Source: Perognathus longimembris pacificus (lineage: Eukaryota; Chordata; Mammalia; Rodentia; Heteromyidae). From it: a DNA stretch of 64,000 nucleotides. Below, piece by piece: positions 1 through 11,392 of the stretch. The position numbers and the translations under genes are program-made. The notes beneath the pieces are model-generated. The model was not told the origin of the DNA, did not search any database, and worked only from the letters and a program-made list of their open reading frames with translations. The DNA lies in assembly GCF_023159225.1 (NCBI RefSeq), contig NC_063168.1, positions 46,634,562 to 46,698,561 on the forward strand. The letters run 5' to 3'. The stretch's first letter is position 1, and every line of letters begins with the position of its first letter.

Positions 1-2515
1 ACCCAAGAATCAGGAGCTACTACTCAAGGCATCAACTATACGGGCTGCAGAGTGTTAGAGAGCTGGTGGCCAGTTGGTGTCAGCAATGTGGACCAGGCTT
101 GAATTGGAGGCTGATGATTGGACAGAGGAGAGGTGGATGCAAAAAGGTGATAAGGAAATCAGAGAGCAAGGAGGCAAGACAGGTGTGCTAGAAGCAATCT
201 CAAAGACCCTGGAATACTAAGAAGAGGGGTTTGATATCTATGCTGTGATCAATGGGAATGGTGCCTGCAAGGGCTCTAATGTGTGTGCAAGATCAGCTTC
301 TGGGAGCAGCAGGTTAAGTGGAGACTGAAGGAAGGCATGCTGGTTGAAATAACCTGGACCTAAGGAGCCCAGATGGCTCTGTGTAGAAAGTGATAGCCAC
401 AGGGTATGCTGCCCTTAAACCAATATGGCTTCTTTGTAGCCTATTTTACACTTGGAGATTCTGTGTGAAATCATATGCAAAACCTAGGGTCTGGGTAAGA
501 TTTTCCCCACTACCCAAACCTAGAAACCTCAAGCTTGGCCTTGTAGAAGATTCCAGACTTTCTGGATGGAGGTGCCACCTTGGGCCTTCCTCAGCAGCCA
601 CTTTTGAGTAAGGGATTGTGCAAAGAAGGCCTATCGCTCTGCATGCAGAGATCAGAAAGGTCGTGAGGCTGCTGTCATCTGGACTTGAGCTCAAGCCATT
701 GCCAGGGACCTAGGCCCAAGAGGAGGTGGAGCAGGAAGTGCTTTTAGGCCTCCTTGCCTCACATCCTTGACCCCATTTCCGCTTATGGCTTGGACTCCTT
801 GAGAAAGAAGAAAGTGTATAAAATGTGCTGCTCCAAGCAAATGCTGTGAACTGCAGAAAGAACAGGGAATACAATGAAGCTGAGCCATCAGAGCTAGGCT
901 TCCTGGCCCCTGTCCTGGCACTGTGTATGGTCAAGGTCCAGCTCTTGTTGGAGGAGGGGGATTTAGGGGTGTACACTGGGCTGGGATTTGAGCATTACTT
1001 GTGGCATGGCCCTGGTGTAGTTATTCTGCTGGGCTGAATGTCAAATGAGGATGACACACTCATTTTGTAGGCGAACGGGAAAGACTAACAGGATTGATGG
1101 TGGGCAAGTCAGATGCCTGAGATATTGCTCCATTTGCTGTCTCCAGGAAGACTAAGTTGGAAGGACTTAGGTATTCTGGATGCCCACCTGCAGGTGTTCC
1201 AACACTGGGAGATTGGCCATCTGGGCTCAGCTGAATCCCATGTCCCTTCCTGCTCTAATATCCAGAGCTGTTTTTACAAGGTTTACACAGAATGCACAAA
1301 GACCCTAATGGCAGTGGCAATCATAGAACTAATGAGAACAATGCTTCTTTATGTGACTGAATTCATGAGAGCGCCTCGTGATTGAGCAAGCACCACATTC
1401 GTGCTCTGAATTAGGGAGGCCCTGAGTTAGGGAGGGTGAGCACTGCTGTGATACTATCCTTGCAGAAGGGAGCAGAATTAGGAAGAAGGTAACTGATTTC
1501 TTCAAGGTGATAGGGGATCTGCTGCTCCCAAAGCTGGTGTGTCAACCCTGAACTACCCTATTGTGCCTTCTAGCCTTAACATGCCCGCCAACATCATTAA
1601 CTTGATAAAATCAAATAAACAAAAACAATACCCTAAGGCTTTGTCAAACCATAGGAAAAACTTGCTCTAATTTTTGTATAAATGGAATAGAGTCCAGAGA
1701 TTCCATGTCATCCTGAATCTGGCCCTTCTGTGGCTGTAGACTGCCAACTGGAAGAATCTGACCCCAATCTCTTCCTGGGCTTCCCACACAGCAGAGATAG
1801 TCCAGAGATGGTGGACTTCTAAATGTTCCCTTTGCTGCTCCTCTCCCACCCCTAAGTAAACTAAGATGTACACTGTCCATCCCTTTGTTTCCTGTGTTTG
1901 TTTCTCCCTCAAGAAGAAGCCACCATTCCAGTGTGAGCACCGGCTGAGCCTATAGGACATGTGGGCCAGGTGCAGGGAGCTGTCCCCAACTGTGGCCCAG
2001 GGAGGTCCCTAGCCAACACACTTCTTTTCCACCTCCTGCCATGAAAGCCTGAATCTGGCTTCTGATCACATCCTCAGAATTCCCCTCTGCTATCTCAATT
2101 TCTTGAAGACTCTATATTCCTATAAGGAATCCAAATCTGTGATCCTTCCCCTTGTGACAGAAAATTAAGTGTGGCTCAAAATATAGCAGGGAGCCAGGAA
2201 GATGGTTACTAGACCTTTATTCCTCAGGCTCCTTAACAAGGGATGTGCTTATCCCTGTGGGATGTACTTGTGTGGCTCCAGGCTCACAGTGGGAACAATT
2301 CATGAATGGGGCATCAGCAGAGTGAAGGCACAGGAAAGCCAGGCCAGGCTTGTGAGGAGATGGGGAGAGGAGGTCTTCCTCTATGATGAGCCATGGCACA
2401 GTGGAAGCCATGTGAAGTGGTTCCCTTAGTATTTCCTGCCCTTCTCATCAGCATGGCTATCCCACGATGCTTGATACTGACTTCCTATTTGTCATACCTC
2501 ATACCTGTATACCTG
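1..2515. other. unassigned intronic sequence
   Basis: No repeat family or conserved coding pattern was recognised. Short open frames on both strands (for example 90 codons at 1113-1385) have no recognisable domain, no codon-use signal and no splice context, and look accidental. Confidence 0.5.
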
Positions 2516-2519
2516 TACA

Positions 2520-2730
2520 CCTGGTTTTTGTTTTGTTTTCCCCTTTGTGCTAATAGGGATTGAACTTGGTGTCTTGCATTCTACCACTTGAGCCACATCC
2601 TAGTCCCTTTGCTTTTAGTTTGTTTTTCAGATAAGGTCCCCTGCTTTTTGTGTGGCCTTAGACCATGATTCTTCTACCTTTGCCTCCTACATATCTGGGA
2701 TTACAGGCATGTACCAGATTTAGCCCATCT
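2520..2730 (-). repeat. 7SL-tRNA composite SINE (B4-like), diverged
   Basis: On the plus strand it reads as the complement of an ID-like tRNA unit (gattgaacttggtgtcttgc, then accacttgagccacatcc), followed by a 7SL/B1-like complement ending in tctgggattacaggcatg. In sense it is therefore a 7SL-like head with a tRNA-like tail. It is well diverged, and no clear target duplication is visible. Confidence 0.6.
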
Positions 2731-3051
2731 GCAAGGCTTTAGGGCTACCTCTTCACTAGAGGCCTCTCTGGAGAGAAGAGTTGGTACTACAGCAGTAGCA
2801 TAGCCTTGCTTACTCTGAGGTCCAATTTCAGGGCAGGATGGGGTGGGGGGCTTTTCCTCCAGAGAACTCCCAAGTGCCTAGGTCACAGGCAGGCACGCAT
2901 CCTAGGCACAGAGCAAACCTGCTGACTGACAGCTTTACAGAGTGGCGACTACCTAGATATCAAACCCTGTCTACTTAGTCCTCAAATACAATAGCATTCT
3001 GGAGGCCTGGGACAGTTTGTAATGAGTGGGGTTACTTTTTAATGGAAGGTA

Positions 3052-3126
3052 TAAATAAAAAATATAAATAAAAAATAAATACATAAAATATATTTATATA
3101 TTATATATATATAAATTAAAAATAGA
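3052..3126. repeat. AT-rich low-complexity tract
   Basis: Runs of taaataaaaa and tatatattatat without a single fixed unit. Confidence 0.8.
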
Positions 3127-3195
3127 TGAGCCAATGTGACTAACCTTTACTTATTCCATGTAACTATTAATAATTTTGTTAAGGCTTTCTTTTTT

Positions 3196-3395
3196 TTTTT
3201 TTTGGCCAGTCCTGGGCCTTGGACTCCGGGCCTGAGCACTGTCCCTGGCTTCTTCCCGCTCAAGGCTAGCACTCCGCCACTTGAGCCACAGCGCCGCTTC
3301 TGGCCGTTTTCTGTATATGTGGTGCTGGGGAATCGAACCTAGGGCCTCGTGTATCCGAGGCAGGCACTCTTGCCACTAGGCTATATCCCCAGCCC
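3196..3395 (-). mobile_element. IDL-Geo SINE, young copy
   Basis: This is a full dimer in antisense: poly(T), the complement of the Geo right unit, then the complement of the tRNA-Ala-like IDL unit, which ends in tatatccccagccc. An exact 15-base target duplication (aaggctttctttttt) lies at 3181-3195 and 3396-3410. CpG-containing positions such as gcgccgcttc are intact, which suggests recent insertion. Confidence 0.9.
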
Positions 3396-3640
3396 AAGGC
3401 TTTCTTTTTTAATAAGTCACATACTCATGTATTTAAAAACAAAAACCCTCAAAGCATGCAAGGACAGATAGTAAGCATTCTCTTCTGCATCTAGTGCCTT
3501 GATAAGTCAGCTTTCTCCTCAATTATTTTCATTTCATTACAGTGTATCCCCTCAGTCATACTTTAAATGTAAATAAGAAAGCATAAATATGTGTTCGCTT
3601 CCTCACTTTTAACGAAATGGGCACTCTTTAGAACCTTACC

Positions 3641-3900
3641 TTTTTTTTTTTTTTTTTTTTTTTTAGCAGTAATGGGATTTGTAGTCAGGGCCTTATACTT
3701 GGTAGGCAACCACTCTAGTGGCACAACTCTAGCCCTTATTTTTTGCTTAGCTCATGTTTGTTAGGGTCTCTTTCTCTCCCTAGTCAGCCTGCAGTGAGAT
3801 CCTCCTATTTATGCCTCCTTCTGTAGCCACCACGCTCAGCTTTTTCTGATAAGATAGAGTCTCTGGGTAGCTGGGATTAGGCACAACCAACCATCACTTG
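3641..3900 (-). repeat. 7SL-tRNA composite SINE (B4-like), diverged
   Basis: A run of T is followed by an ID-like complement (agtaatgggatttgtagtca, cactctagtggcacaactct), then a 7SL-like complement ending near gggtagctgggattaggcac. It is diverged and has no clear duplication. Confidence 0.55.
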
Positions 3901-3974
3901 TCTTTCTCTACATTCTTGCCAATGTGATATATTATCAAGTTTTGGCAGTGTGTTAGATTAAAAACAGTATCGCA

Positions 3975-4222
3975 AGCTAGGCACTGATGGCTCACATCTG
4001 TAACCCTAGCTACTTAGGAAGCTGAGGTCTGAGGATTGTGGTTCAAAGCCAGCCTGGGCAGGAAAGTCCATGAGGCTCTTATCTATAATAAATTACTCAA
4101 AAAAGGCCAGAAGTGCTGCTGTGGCTCAAGAGGTAGAGCACTAGCTTTGAGTTAAAGAAGCTCAGGGACAGTGCCCAGGTCCTGAGGTTAAGCCCCAGGA
4201 CCAGCACACACAGAAAACCCCA
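3975..4222 (+). repeat. 7SL-Geo composite SINE
   Basis: The head is 7SL/B1-like (gatggctcacatctgtaacc, agctacttaggaagctgagg). A short linker (gaggctcttatct) leads into the Geo right unit (gctgtggctcaagaggtaga, cagggacagtgcccaggtcc). It is moderately diverged. Confidence 0.75.
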
Positions 4223-4349
4223 AAACAGTATCTCAGACTATTTTTAAATTTCTCTCTTAGTTTGAGTATTTTCATATGCTTAAAAGGGATATGTATTTCT
4301 TTGTGAATTGCCTGTTGTTTTTCTCTCATACTGTTTGTTGCTTATTGAG

Positions 4350-4565
4350 TTTTTGTATATGCTGGTACCATGGTTGAACTCTGGGTCTTGAGTGCTTGCT
4401 TACCTTGTCTGCACATGGCTAGTGTCTACTACCTGAGCTATGCCTGAAGCTCAGCTTTGGCTGGTTAATTGGTGATGGAGCCTTGCAAATTTTACTACCA
4501 GAGTTGGCTTCAAACAGTGATCTGATCTCAGCTTATTAAGGATGAGCTATTGATGCCTGGCTGTT
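4350..4565 (-). repeat. 7SL-Geo composite SINE, strongly diverged
   Basis: The complement order is Geo (gttgaactctgggtcttgag), linker (ggctggttaattggtgatgg), then a 7SL-like complement (cttcaaacagtgatctgatc). The head end is degraded. Confidence 0.55.
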
Positions 4566-4648
4566 TCTTATTGATTTTTTTTTAGGAGTTCTTTCTAAAC
4601 TGTGTGCATTACAAAAAGAAAAATACTTTTCTCAGTTAATTGTCTTTT

Positions 4649-4848
4649 TTATTTTGCCAGTCCTGGTGCTTGAACTCAGGGCCTGAGCACTGTCCTTGGC
4701 TTCTTTTTGTTCAAGGCTAACTAGCACTCTACCACTGGAGCCACTGTGCCACTTCTGGCTTTTTCTCTTTATGTGGTGTTGAGGAATGGAACTGAGGGCT
4801 TCATGCATGCTAGGCAAGCACTCTACCACTAAACCACATTCCCAGCCC
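4649..4848 (-). mobile_element. IDL-Geo SINE
   Basis: Complement of Geo (ttgaactcagggcctgagca) followed by complement of IDL (taggcaagcactctaccact, ccacattcccagcccc). It is flanked by an 18-base target duplication with one mismatch (ctcagttaa-t/c-tgtctttt) at 4631-4648 and 4849-4866. Confidence 0.85.
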
Positions 4849-5196
4849 CTCAGTTAACTGTCTTTTGACATGATTTTGTGATGGTTTTACTGATATTATT
4901 TAGTTTTATGTAAATGAACTGATGTTTAAATTTCTGGTTTGGGATTTTTTGTCTTAATTTGTAAGGTTTTTACACATTTTGAAGTTATAAAAGCATTCTT
5001 CCAATATTTTTTTCTAGTGCTTTTGATTTAATTTTATTAGCATAAGTCTTTACTTCATCTGAAATCTACTATGATAATAGGTAGAATGTATATACTCTAC
5101 TTATTTCCAAATACAGAGAAATAATATCACATATTAAGTAGGTCATTTTCCCTTCACTAACTGAAATATCACTTTTATTAAAAACTTGAATTAAGG

Positions 5197-5409
5197 GCTG
5201 GGGATATAGCCTAGTGGCAAGAGTGCCTGCCTCGGATACACGAGGCCCTAGGTTCGATTCCCCAGCACCACATACACAGAAAACGTCCAGAAGCGGCGCT
5301 GTGGCTCAAGTGGCAGAGTGCTAGCCTTGAGCGGGAAGAAGCCAGGGACAGTGCTCAGGCCCTGAGTCCAAGGGCCAGGACTGGCCAAAACAAAAAACAA
5401 AAACAAAAA
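5197..5409 (+). mobile_element. IDL-Geo SINE, young copy
   Basis: Full dimer in sense. The IDL unit has an A-box-like segment (tagcctagtggcaagagtgc) and a B-box-like segment (ggttcgattcc). The Geo unit follows (gcggcgctgtggctcaagtg), then an A-rich tail. A duplication of about 16 bases (aaaacttgaattaagg) lies at 5181-5196 and 5410-5425. It is almost identical to the copies at 3196, 35561 and 56966. Confidence 0.9.
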
Positions 5410-5423
5410 AAAACTTGAATTAA

Positions 5424-5523
5424 GGGCCTGGGAATGTGGCTTAGCGGAAGAGTCCTTGCCTAGCATTCATGAGGTCCTGGGTTTGATTCCTGATACCAGT
5501 TAAACAACAATGACAAAAGAAAT
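5424..5523 (+). repeat. ID-like tRNA-derived SINE monomer
   Basis: A single unit reading gggcctgggaatgtggctta, ttgcctagcattcatgaggt, tgggtttgattcc, then an A-rich tail. Its own imperfect duplication (aaaacttgaa-t/a-taa) is shared with the flank of the younger IDL-Geo immediately upstream. Confidence 0.7.
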
Positions 5524-6247
5524 AAAAACTTGAAATAAATCTCCAGATGCATTTAGAATTTTTTATGTACCTTTATTCTATAATAGTGCTCTAGACAACA
5601 ATTTTAAATTATTGTAAATTTATAGTATGTTTAACACTGGCAGAGCTGGTCCCTTTTTCAGAATTTCTTGACTATTCTTGTTTATTTTTCCATATGAACT
5701 TTAGAATTGTATGTCTAGTTAAAAAAAGTTCCTGGTACTGTTTTTATTGGGAACATGCTCAAAGTTATAAATTAACTCAGAGAGAATTGATATTTTTATG
5801 ATGGTGAGTCTTCCTATCCTATAATGCTATTTGTCTTTCCATTTGTTAAGTATTCTCTGTGTTTTTTGGAGCATTTTAATAATTATCTCATATAGATCGT
5901 TCACATTCACATTTCTTGTTGCTTTTTATGGCAGATTGCCAATATTCCTAATATGTAGCCCCTCTTCCTTCCTCAGGAAGAAAATGTTGATATTTTTCTT
6001 TTTAAGCCACATAGCTATAAAGTGGAATTAAAAATCTCCCTTAGGGCTTGGTCTGATTATGTGATTAAGGTGCAGTCCATCATATGTAGAGACATTTCTT
6101 TAAAAGAAAGAGCTTTCTTTTCCTTTCTCTTTCCTTCTTCTCTCCCATATCCTGAATGGCTGGATCCTAGTAGCCACCGTGCATCATTAAGGCAAGGACC
6201 AAATCCAAGGCATGGTCGGCTGACTTTCACATTAAGAAAGAACCTGA

Positions 6248-6500
6248 TCGCTTGGTGGTGGTGGCTCATGCCTGTAATCCTATCTACAGGAGGCTGCGAT
6301 CTGAGGATCGTTTGAAGTCAACCTGGCAGGAAAATCTGTGAGACTGTCATTTCTAATTAATCACCAATAAGCCAGAAGTAGAGGTATGGCTCAAGTGGTA
6401 GAGTGCTAGCCTTAAGCAAAAAACAAAACAAAACAAAATAAAACTCATAGACAGCACCTGGGCCCTGAGTTCAAGTCCCAGAACTGGCACTCCTGAACAA
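6248..6500 (+). repeat. 7SL-Geo composite SINE
   Basis: Head ggtggctcatgcctgtaatc, linker ctaattaatcaccaataagc, Geo unit tatggctcaagtggtagagt, with a short A-rich run inside Geo. It is inserted in the antisense L1. Confidence 0.75.
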
Positions 6501-6850
6501 ACAAACAGAAAAAAGAACAAGAAAAAAAAAAGAGAGAAAGAACCTTATATCTATTTAAGGCACTGTTGTTTGGTGTTTATTATATGTTAGTTGTACCAGA
6601 ATCCACTTAGCTACTATTCTCTTTTTTAAAATCCTTTTTGCGAATGAGGTAATTCCCTACATTACAGTTTCTGACTGGCTGGAGATATATATTCTACACT
6701 GATGCTTGTTTATCACATTTGTTTGTTCTACCAATATAGTAAATTCTCTTAATTTTTGTATTTTTCGTTTTCTTCTCTTGTCTGATTGCATTGACTAATA
6801 TCTCAAGAACAATGCTAAATAATATTGGTGATAAACATCTTTGGGTAGAC

Positions 6851-7121
6851 TTTGGTTTTCAGGAGGGCCACTTCCAGCATCACTTGCTCAGGCAGAAGAA
6901 CTTCATCAAGACCCTCCCCACCTGGATGCAAAGCTGCCTTACTATACTTCCCACTAGTCAGAAGACTGGAAAAAAATTCCCAGAAATCACACTTCCTCTC
7001 CCAGCTGCCAGTACAACACAATGGATACAGGCTGTGGGCAAGAGGATGGGAACAGGCCCTCTGGGTTTCATCCAGTACAGGCTGTTTCAGCCTCAGCACT
7101 CTGAGGCCAGACTGACATCTA
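6851..7121. other. unassigned segment between L1 and MER20 remnants
   Basis: Fairly GC-rich intronic sequence with overlapping open frames on both strands (6791-7186 plus, 6815-7099 minus). Neither translation matches a family I know. The plus frame starts inside L1 sequence and ends in the MER20-like segment, so it is probably accidental. Confidence 0.4.
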
Positions 7122-7263
7122 GAGCCAGATACTTCTTTGTCATGAGGCTGTCCTGCACATTGCGCACTCTTAGTACCATGGGATAGATGTCATTAGCACC
7201 ATCTCCAGACAATGCCAACTATCCTTGACAAGATATTTAATGAACCACTACCACTCTAAAGCA
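7122..7263 (-). mobile_element. MER20-like hAT-Charlie DNA transposon fragment
   Basis: The plus strand resembles the MER20 complement: ttctttgtcatgaggctgtc, cctgcacattgcg, atctccagacaatgccaact, ending with aatgaaccactaccactcta. The middle is deleted compared with the usual length of about 220 bases. Confidence 0.5.
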
Positions 7264-8080
7264 GTGATCATGGCTCCAAGATTACCTACCTCAGATCATT
7301 AAGGCAAATAGGGGATTGGGAGCAAGGCTCTGGCTAAAAGAATCGAATGAGCTTTGCCTGGTGTGTCCTCTGCCATTTTCTTCCAGGGAGACAGGAATTC
7401 TGACCACTCTCACCTCACTAACATTTGACATCATCAACCCATCTTTTAAAATGAGAAAACAGGCTGAAAGATTGCACGGTTCCTAAGTCACTGACCATGT
7501 GACTCTGAGTGACCACCTTTTAGATATAACATAAGATGCATGAGTTAGAAATCTTCACTTGGTCCATGTATCCAAATTCCTTTGAGCTGGGAAAAGAAGT
7601 CTCTGTGGTGAGAAGGCAACCACAGAGGGCAAGAGGTCACAGGCCCGACAGGGACAGATTGATTTAGAAGCAGGATGGCATAACCAAGGCTCCCCTGGGG
7701 CAGGAGTACAGACTTCTTCCAGAAAACCAAAGACGTCAAGAAAGGAAATTCCCTAAACAATGTACTTTTAACCATTCTAAAAAAAAAACAAAAACAAAAA
7801 AAGACTTGATGAGCAATACAATAAAATCTAAGAGTTGATTTCAAGAGATAAACAAAGAAAACTGGTCTTCTAAAACTAACTATACTTGCAACTTTCTTGG
7901 AGAGGGGAAGGAAAGAGAAGGTCTGAAAGTAAAAACAAAAACCGGTGAAAATGAGCTTGTGAAGTACAGAGAGAATGGCATAATACTGGTGAATTGCTAC
8001 AGGAAGCTCTCTGTATTGGGGTGGTGGTGGGGGTGTATTGGAGAAGAGACAAAAGTTAAATTTCAAAAAAAAGTTTGTTC
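7264..8080. other. unassigned intronic sequence
   Basis: Nothing recognised. The long minus-strand open frame at 7545-8162 (205 codons) is rich in Phe, Leu, Ser, Pro and Lys. It runs into the pyrimidine tract and the ID-like SINE complement at its start, so it is composition-driven and not a gene. Confidence 0.5.
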
Positions 8081-8082
8081 CT

Positions 8083-8215
8083 TTCCCTCTCTCTACCCCT
8101 CTCACTCCCTCTCTCCCTTTCTCCCTCCTTCCCTTCTTTCCCTTTCTTTGAGGATGGACCACAGGGCCTTTTTCATGTTAAGTATGTGCTCTACCACTGA
8201 GCTACATCCCAGCAG
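8083..8215 (-). repeat. ID-like SINE with pyrimidine-rich tail complement
   Basis: A C/T tract at 8083-8151 is followed by a tRNA-like complement (gtgctctaccactgagctac, atcccagcag). This fits an ID-type monomer in antisense with a purine-rich 3' tail. Confidence 0.5.
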
Positions 8216-8549
8216 TATGCTTCTGAAAGAAACCAACAATTGAGACTACTAGTAAACATGTGTAGAATGACTTGAAAAATATTTAGGCTTCTGAGATTGG
8301 CTCCCAAAGTACAGCTTCATGTGCCGCAGCTGGACCTCCCTCCCGCTGATGTCCAGGGTGGGAAGTGAGTTCAGAGTCAATGCAGAATCTGAATTCCAGA
8401 ATCTGATGTCCTTAGCTAGATAAGAAGGAGTTGGCCCAAAAGATGTGGGCAGCTCAGATTCCTATCTGTTAAGTAGAGATTTGACTACCATGACTGAAGG
8501 ATGCAAACTGTGTGAAAGATCTAGAGCAGTGCATTGCTTCATATGCATG

Positions 8550-8552
<3 letters not shown>

Positions 8553-8586
<34 letters not shown>
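8553..8586. repeat. (AT)n microsatellite
   Basis: About 17 uninterrupted AT units. Imperfect TA/CA-rich sequence continues toward the TG tract. Confidence 0.95.
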
Positions 8587-8591
<5 letters not shown>

Positions 8592-8671
8592 CACACACAT
8601 AGATACATAGCATTGGCATATATACAGTGCATGGGCATATATACATAGTGCAGGGCATATATATATATGTG

Positions 8672-8678
8672 TACGTGT

Positions 8679-8754
<76 letters not shown>
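8672..8754. repeat. (TG)n microsatellite
   Basis: A long TG run with two GG interruptions near 8680 and 8727. Confidence 0.95.
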
Positions 8755-8757
<3 letters not shown>

Positions 8758-8905
8758 CCTCAAATCTGCCATTTCCAGTGATCTCTAACAGTCATTTTCT
8801 AAAATAAACAACCCTTGCCAGGGCAACTTACTGAATCCCCAACAACTCTTCAGAAAATACTTATTACCTCTTATTTAGTTTAACCCACCAAGGTAGAGTA
8901 GATGT

Positions 8906-8909
<4 letters not shown>

Positions 8910-8961
<52 letters not shown>
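8910..8961. repeat. (CA)n microsatellite
   Basis: About 26 uninterrupted CA units, lying 155 bases from the preceding TG tract. Confidence 0.95.
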
Positions 8962-8962
<1 letters not shown>

Positions 8963-8963
<1 letters not shown>

Positions 8964-9594
8964 TCAGCCTACCTCAGTGGGGGGAAAAAAATCACAGGAT
9001 TTCCTTAGCTCATCTATTGGGAAATGACACCAAGTAGCTTAAATCTCTCCAGCGTGGCATCTTTATCTTGGGAGTGGCCACCATGTGCTATAACATAGAG
9101 ATCTCTAGGGCAGGAGTCATGACTAAGCCAAAGCTAATGATATGGACTGGAACCTGAACTTCAGATGTTTGAGGAATGGCTATTTTCCTCACATTTCACA
9201 GTGCATCTCAGTCATCTGAATAGAATCTATCCCATTTGAAAAACTACTTTCCAAAATGCAGTAGTGGTACTAACTAGACTATGTTGAAAATGAACTACAC
9301 AATGTGTGGATGGAGACAGGAGGAAAAAACAGAGAGAGATAAAAGAAGTGACACTGTCCAAAAAGAAATGTGTTTGTTGCCTAATTTATATAACTATAAC
9401 CTTTCTGTCTATCACCTTTATAATAACAATTAAAAATTTAAAAAAAAAACTGATGGTAGATTCCCCAAGAATAAGAGCCAAAAAATGTTCCTTCTATAAA
9501 CTGCAAAGTATTTAACCAGTGAGCCAGCCAACTCTTTGCTTGAAAAAGATGCATTTGTTGAATTGGAATCCCTTTGTACAACTACTTAAAGATT
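8963..9594. other. unassigned intronic sequence
   Basis: No repeat or coding pattern recognised apart from a short A-run near 9440. Confidence 0.5.
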
Positions 9595-9725
9595 ACTAAA
9601 AGAAGAGGAGGAGGAAAGGGGGGAGGAAGAGAAGGCAGAGCAGGAGAGGAGCAGATGAAGGCAGAGCAGGAGAGGAGCAGATGAAGGAGGAGGAAGAAGA
9701 AGAGGAGAAGATGGAGGAGAAGAAA
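9595..9725. repeat. GGA/GAA-rich purine tract with a 26-base tandem duplication
   Basis: An almost pure purine strand. Within it, a 26-base unit starting gcagagcaggagaggagcag is present twice, exactly and head to tail, at 9635-9660 and 9661-9686. Confidence 0.9.
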
Positions 9726-10465
9726 AAGAGATTGGTAAACTATGTTGCCACCCAGGACATGCATTTTAATGTCCCAGCTCCCTGGGACATTAGTTCCACA
9801 ATGCTCAGACCTGAATGCCATGCAGATGACGGCAAGTCCCTCCATTTACTTGAAGATAAGAGATCAGGAAAAATGATTTCAGGGATGCCAAGAATCATAA
9901 GAGAGTGGGCCCTTGAGGGGCATGGTGAAGAAACTCTGCTTATTTCTGGACCAATAACAAAGACTTGTGAATGTTTATAGTTAATTAGATGGGAATAGAA
10001 ACACTAATGTCAAATCTTATCAGTATTCTCATATTTCACAATAGAGTAAAAAATATCTTTTTTTCTCCTAACAATGTGGCAGATGCTTGTGGCTGGCTAG
10101 CACTTCCCTCCCAGCATTCCCTGCATGAGAGAACTCACATCATCCTCAGGAATGCTAAGGCTCTCAAAGACCACCATAAGCCACTGGAAAGGTAAATGAG
10201 ATTGTTTGCTCCTCCTTCAAAAAGAAAAGCATAACTTATTCTGAGGCCCAAGAAAAATGAATTAAAAAAAATTCTCTAGGTAGTACTACTGATAACTGAA
10301 TCAATAGGCATAGTTCATTTCAGGCTAGTCTGTAGGGAAATTTTTTTTTCCTCCAAATCCTTTCATAGGAAAATCTAACTATTTAGAAGAAAAATAACAA
10401 GTACCTTTAAAAAAATTCCCCCAAGTACTTTTGTATGTCAAGCTTAGTAGGAAGTCTTACATTCA
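9726..10465. other. unassigned intronic sequence
   Basis: No repeat family or coding signal recognised. Confidence 0.45.
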
Positions 10466-10720
10466 TTATTTTATCAAATAGCACACTTAGTCTATGAATC
10501 TTAGGACTATTACTATTATTATTATTCTTATATTTCCTGAGACAGGATCTCAATATACTGTCTAGGCTAACCTCAAATTCCTAGGCTAAAGCAATCCTTC
10601 CACTTTAGCCTCTCCATAATGCCCTGCTGGAAGAACTGCTATTATCCACTATCCTTACATGGAGGAAAATGGGTTTGAAGGTTATTCAACTGACCTAAGA
10701 CACAGAGGTGCTCTTAACTA
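10466..10720 (-). repeat. MIR-like remnant interrupted by a 7SL-type monomer
   Basis: The flanks (cattcattattttatcaaat, then atggaggaaaatgggtttga and acacagaggtgctcttaac) resemble the MIR complement. Between them, 10535-10625 is a complement of a monomeric 7SL-type SINE (gagacaggatctcaatatac, tcctaggctaaagcaatcct). Confidence 0.5.
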
Positions 10721-11265
10721 CATTCATGTTCTTAACCACTTTGCTATGTGGCCTGAGGAGGAAAAAGTTTTTCTGCCCACATGCGACCCTTTGGTGAGAC
10801 AGAAAGCACGATTGCCATCACTGGGATGGTGGCTATCTCTGACTCATGGTAGCACACTTATAAGACTGAATTGATAAGCTAGACTTCTATTTCATCCTAT
10901 AGATGGCCTCTATCAGGAGAGAGCAGACTTTCTGCCTAACACTCTACAGATAGCTAGAAACCTGAGGTATCAAATACTGTCCCATAGCCAAGATGCATAA
11001 CCTAGGGCTGTACCTGGGCATTAAGTGAAGACTCAGAGTCACTGCAAATTAATTTATCTGATTGCATGATTATCCAATTGCTTTTTAAAAATCTAGAATA
11101 AGGAAAGTACATTTCCAGATAACATCCTGATTCCTGCTGGTGGAAATGGACACTGATTTGTGTCTCCAGCACACAGGCTTCACCATGTTCACCATGATGA
11201 GCAGGCCTAGTTTTCTATTCTCTAACTTGTCCATTAACCTTTTTCTCAAAAAGTGATTTAGGGTA
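10721..11265. other. unassigned intronic sequence
   Basis: Nothing recognised. Confidence 0.45.
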
Positions 11266-11392
11266 TAATGTACAGACTAGAGCTCAGGACGAAAGTGATC
11301 TTACATAAATGACTTCCCTGAGGATTACTCTCCTCAAATATAATATGAGACGGCTAGATCCCTAAGGATCCTTCCAGTTTATGATCCTGGAA
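11266..11392 (+). repeat. MIR-like SINE fragment
   Basis: Sense MIR features: aaatgacttccctgaggatt, then ctagatccctaaggatcctt and ccagtttatgatcctgg, which matches the well-known MIR 3' segment. Confidence 0.5.

Larger units (their letters stand above)
4870..6850 (-). mobile_element. ancient L1 remnant, antisense, interrupted
   Basis: Segments at 4870-5180, 5538-6240 and 6540-6850 read as the complement of L1 ORF2. Landmarks are gagaattgatatttttatga with gtgagtcttcctatcc near 5785-5820, ccatatgaactttagaattg near 5690-5712, and ctcaagaacaatgctaaata near 6803. The order is continuous once the SINEs at 5197-5409, 5424-5523 and 6248-6500 are removed. No frame is intact. The subfamily looks old but was not assigned. 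Confidence 0.7.

Noticed and set aside
3136..3342. Open frame ending in a proline/leucine-rich stretch, repeated nearly identically at 5248-5466 (minus) and 56917-57120
   Set aside because: All are translations of the complement of IDL-Geo SINEs; the shared peptide follows the repeat, not a gene.
5197..5290. tRNA-Ala-like sequence with A- and B-box resemblance
   Set aside because: It is the IDL half of a SINE dimer with A-rich tail and target duplication, not a functional tRNA gene. The same applies to other IDL and ID copies.
6791..7186. 131-codon plus-strand frame
   Set aside because: It starts inside antisense L1 and ends in a MER20 remnant; no homology recognised.
7545..8162. 205-codon minus-strand frame, the longest in the window
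   Set aside because: It is Phe/Leu/Ser/Lys-biased, begins in a SINE and pyrimidine tract, has no known domain and no splice context.
8672..8961. Spaced TG and CA tracts, checked as a possible repeat array
   Set aside because: They are ordinary dinucleotide microsatellites; no regular repeat-spacer structure exists and CRISPR is not expected in a mammalian genome.
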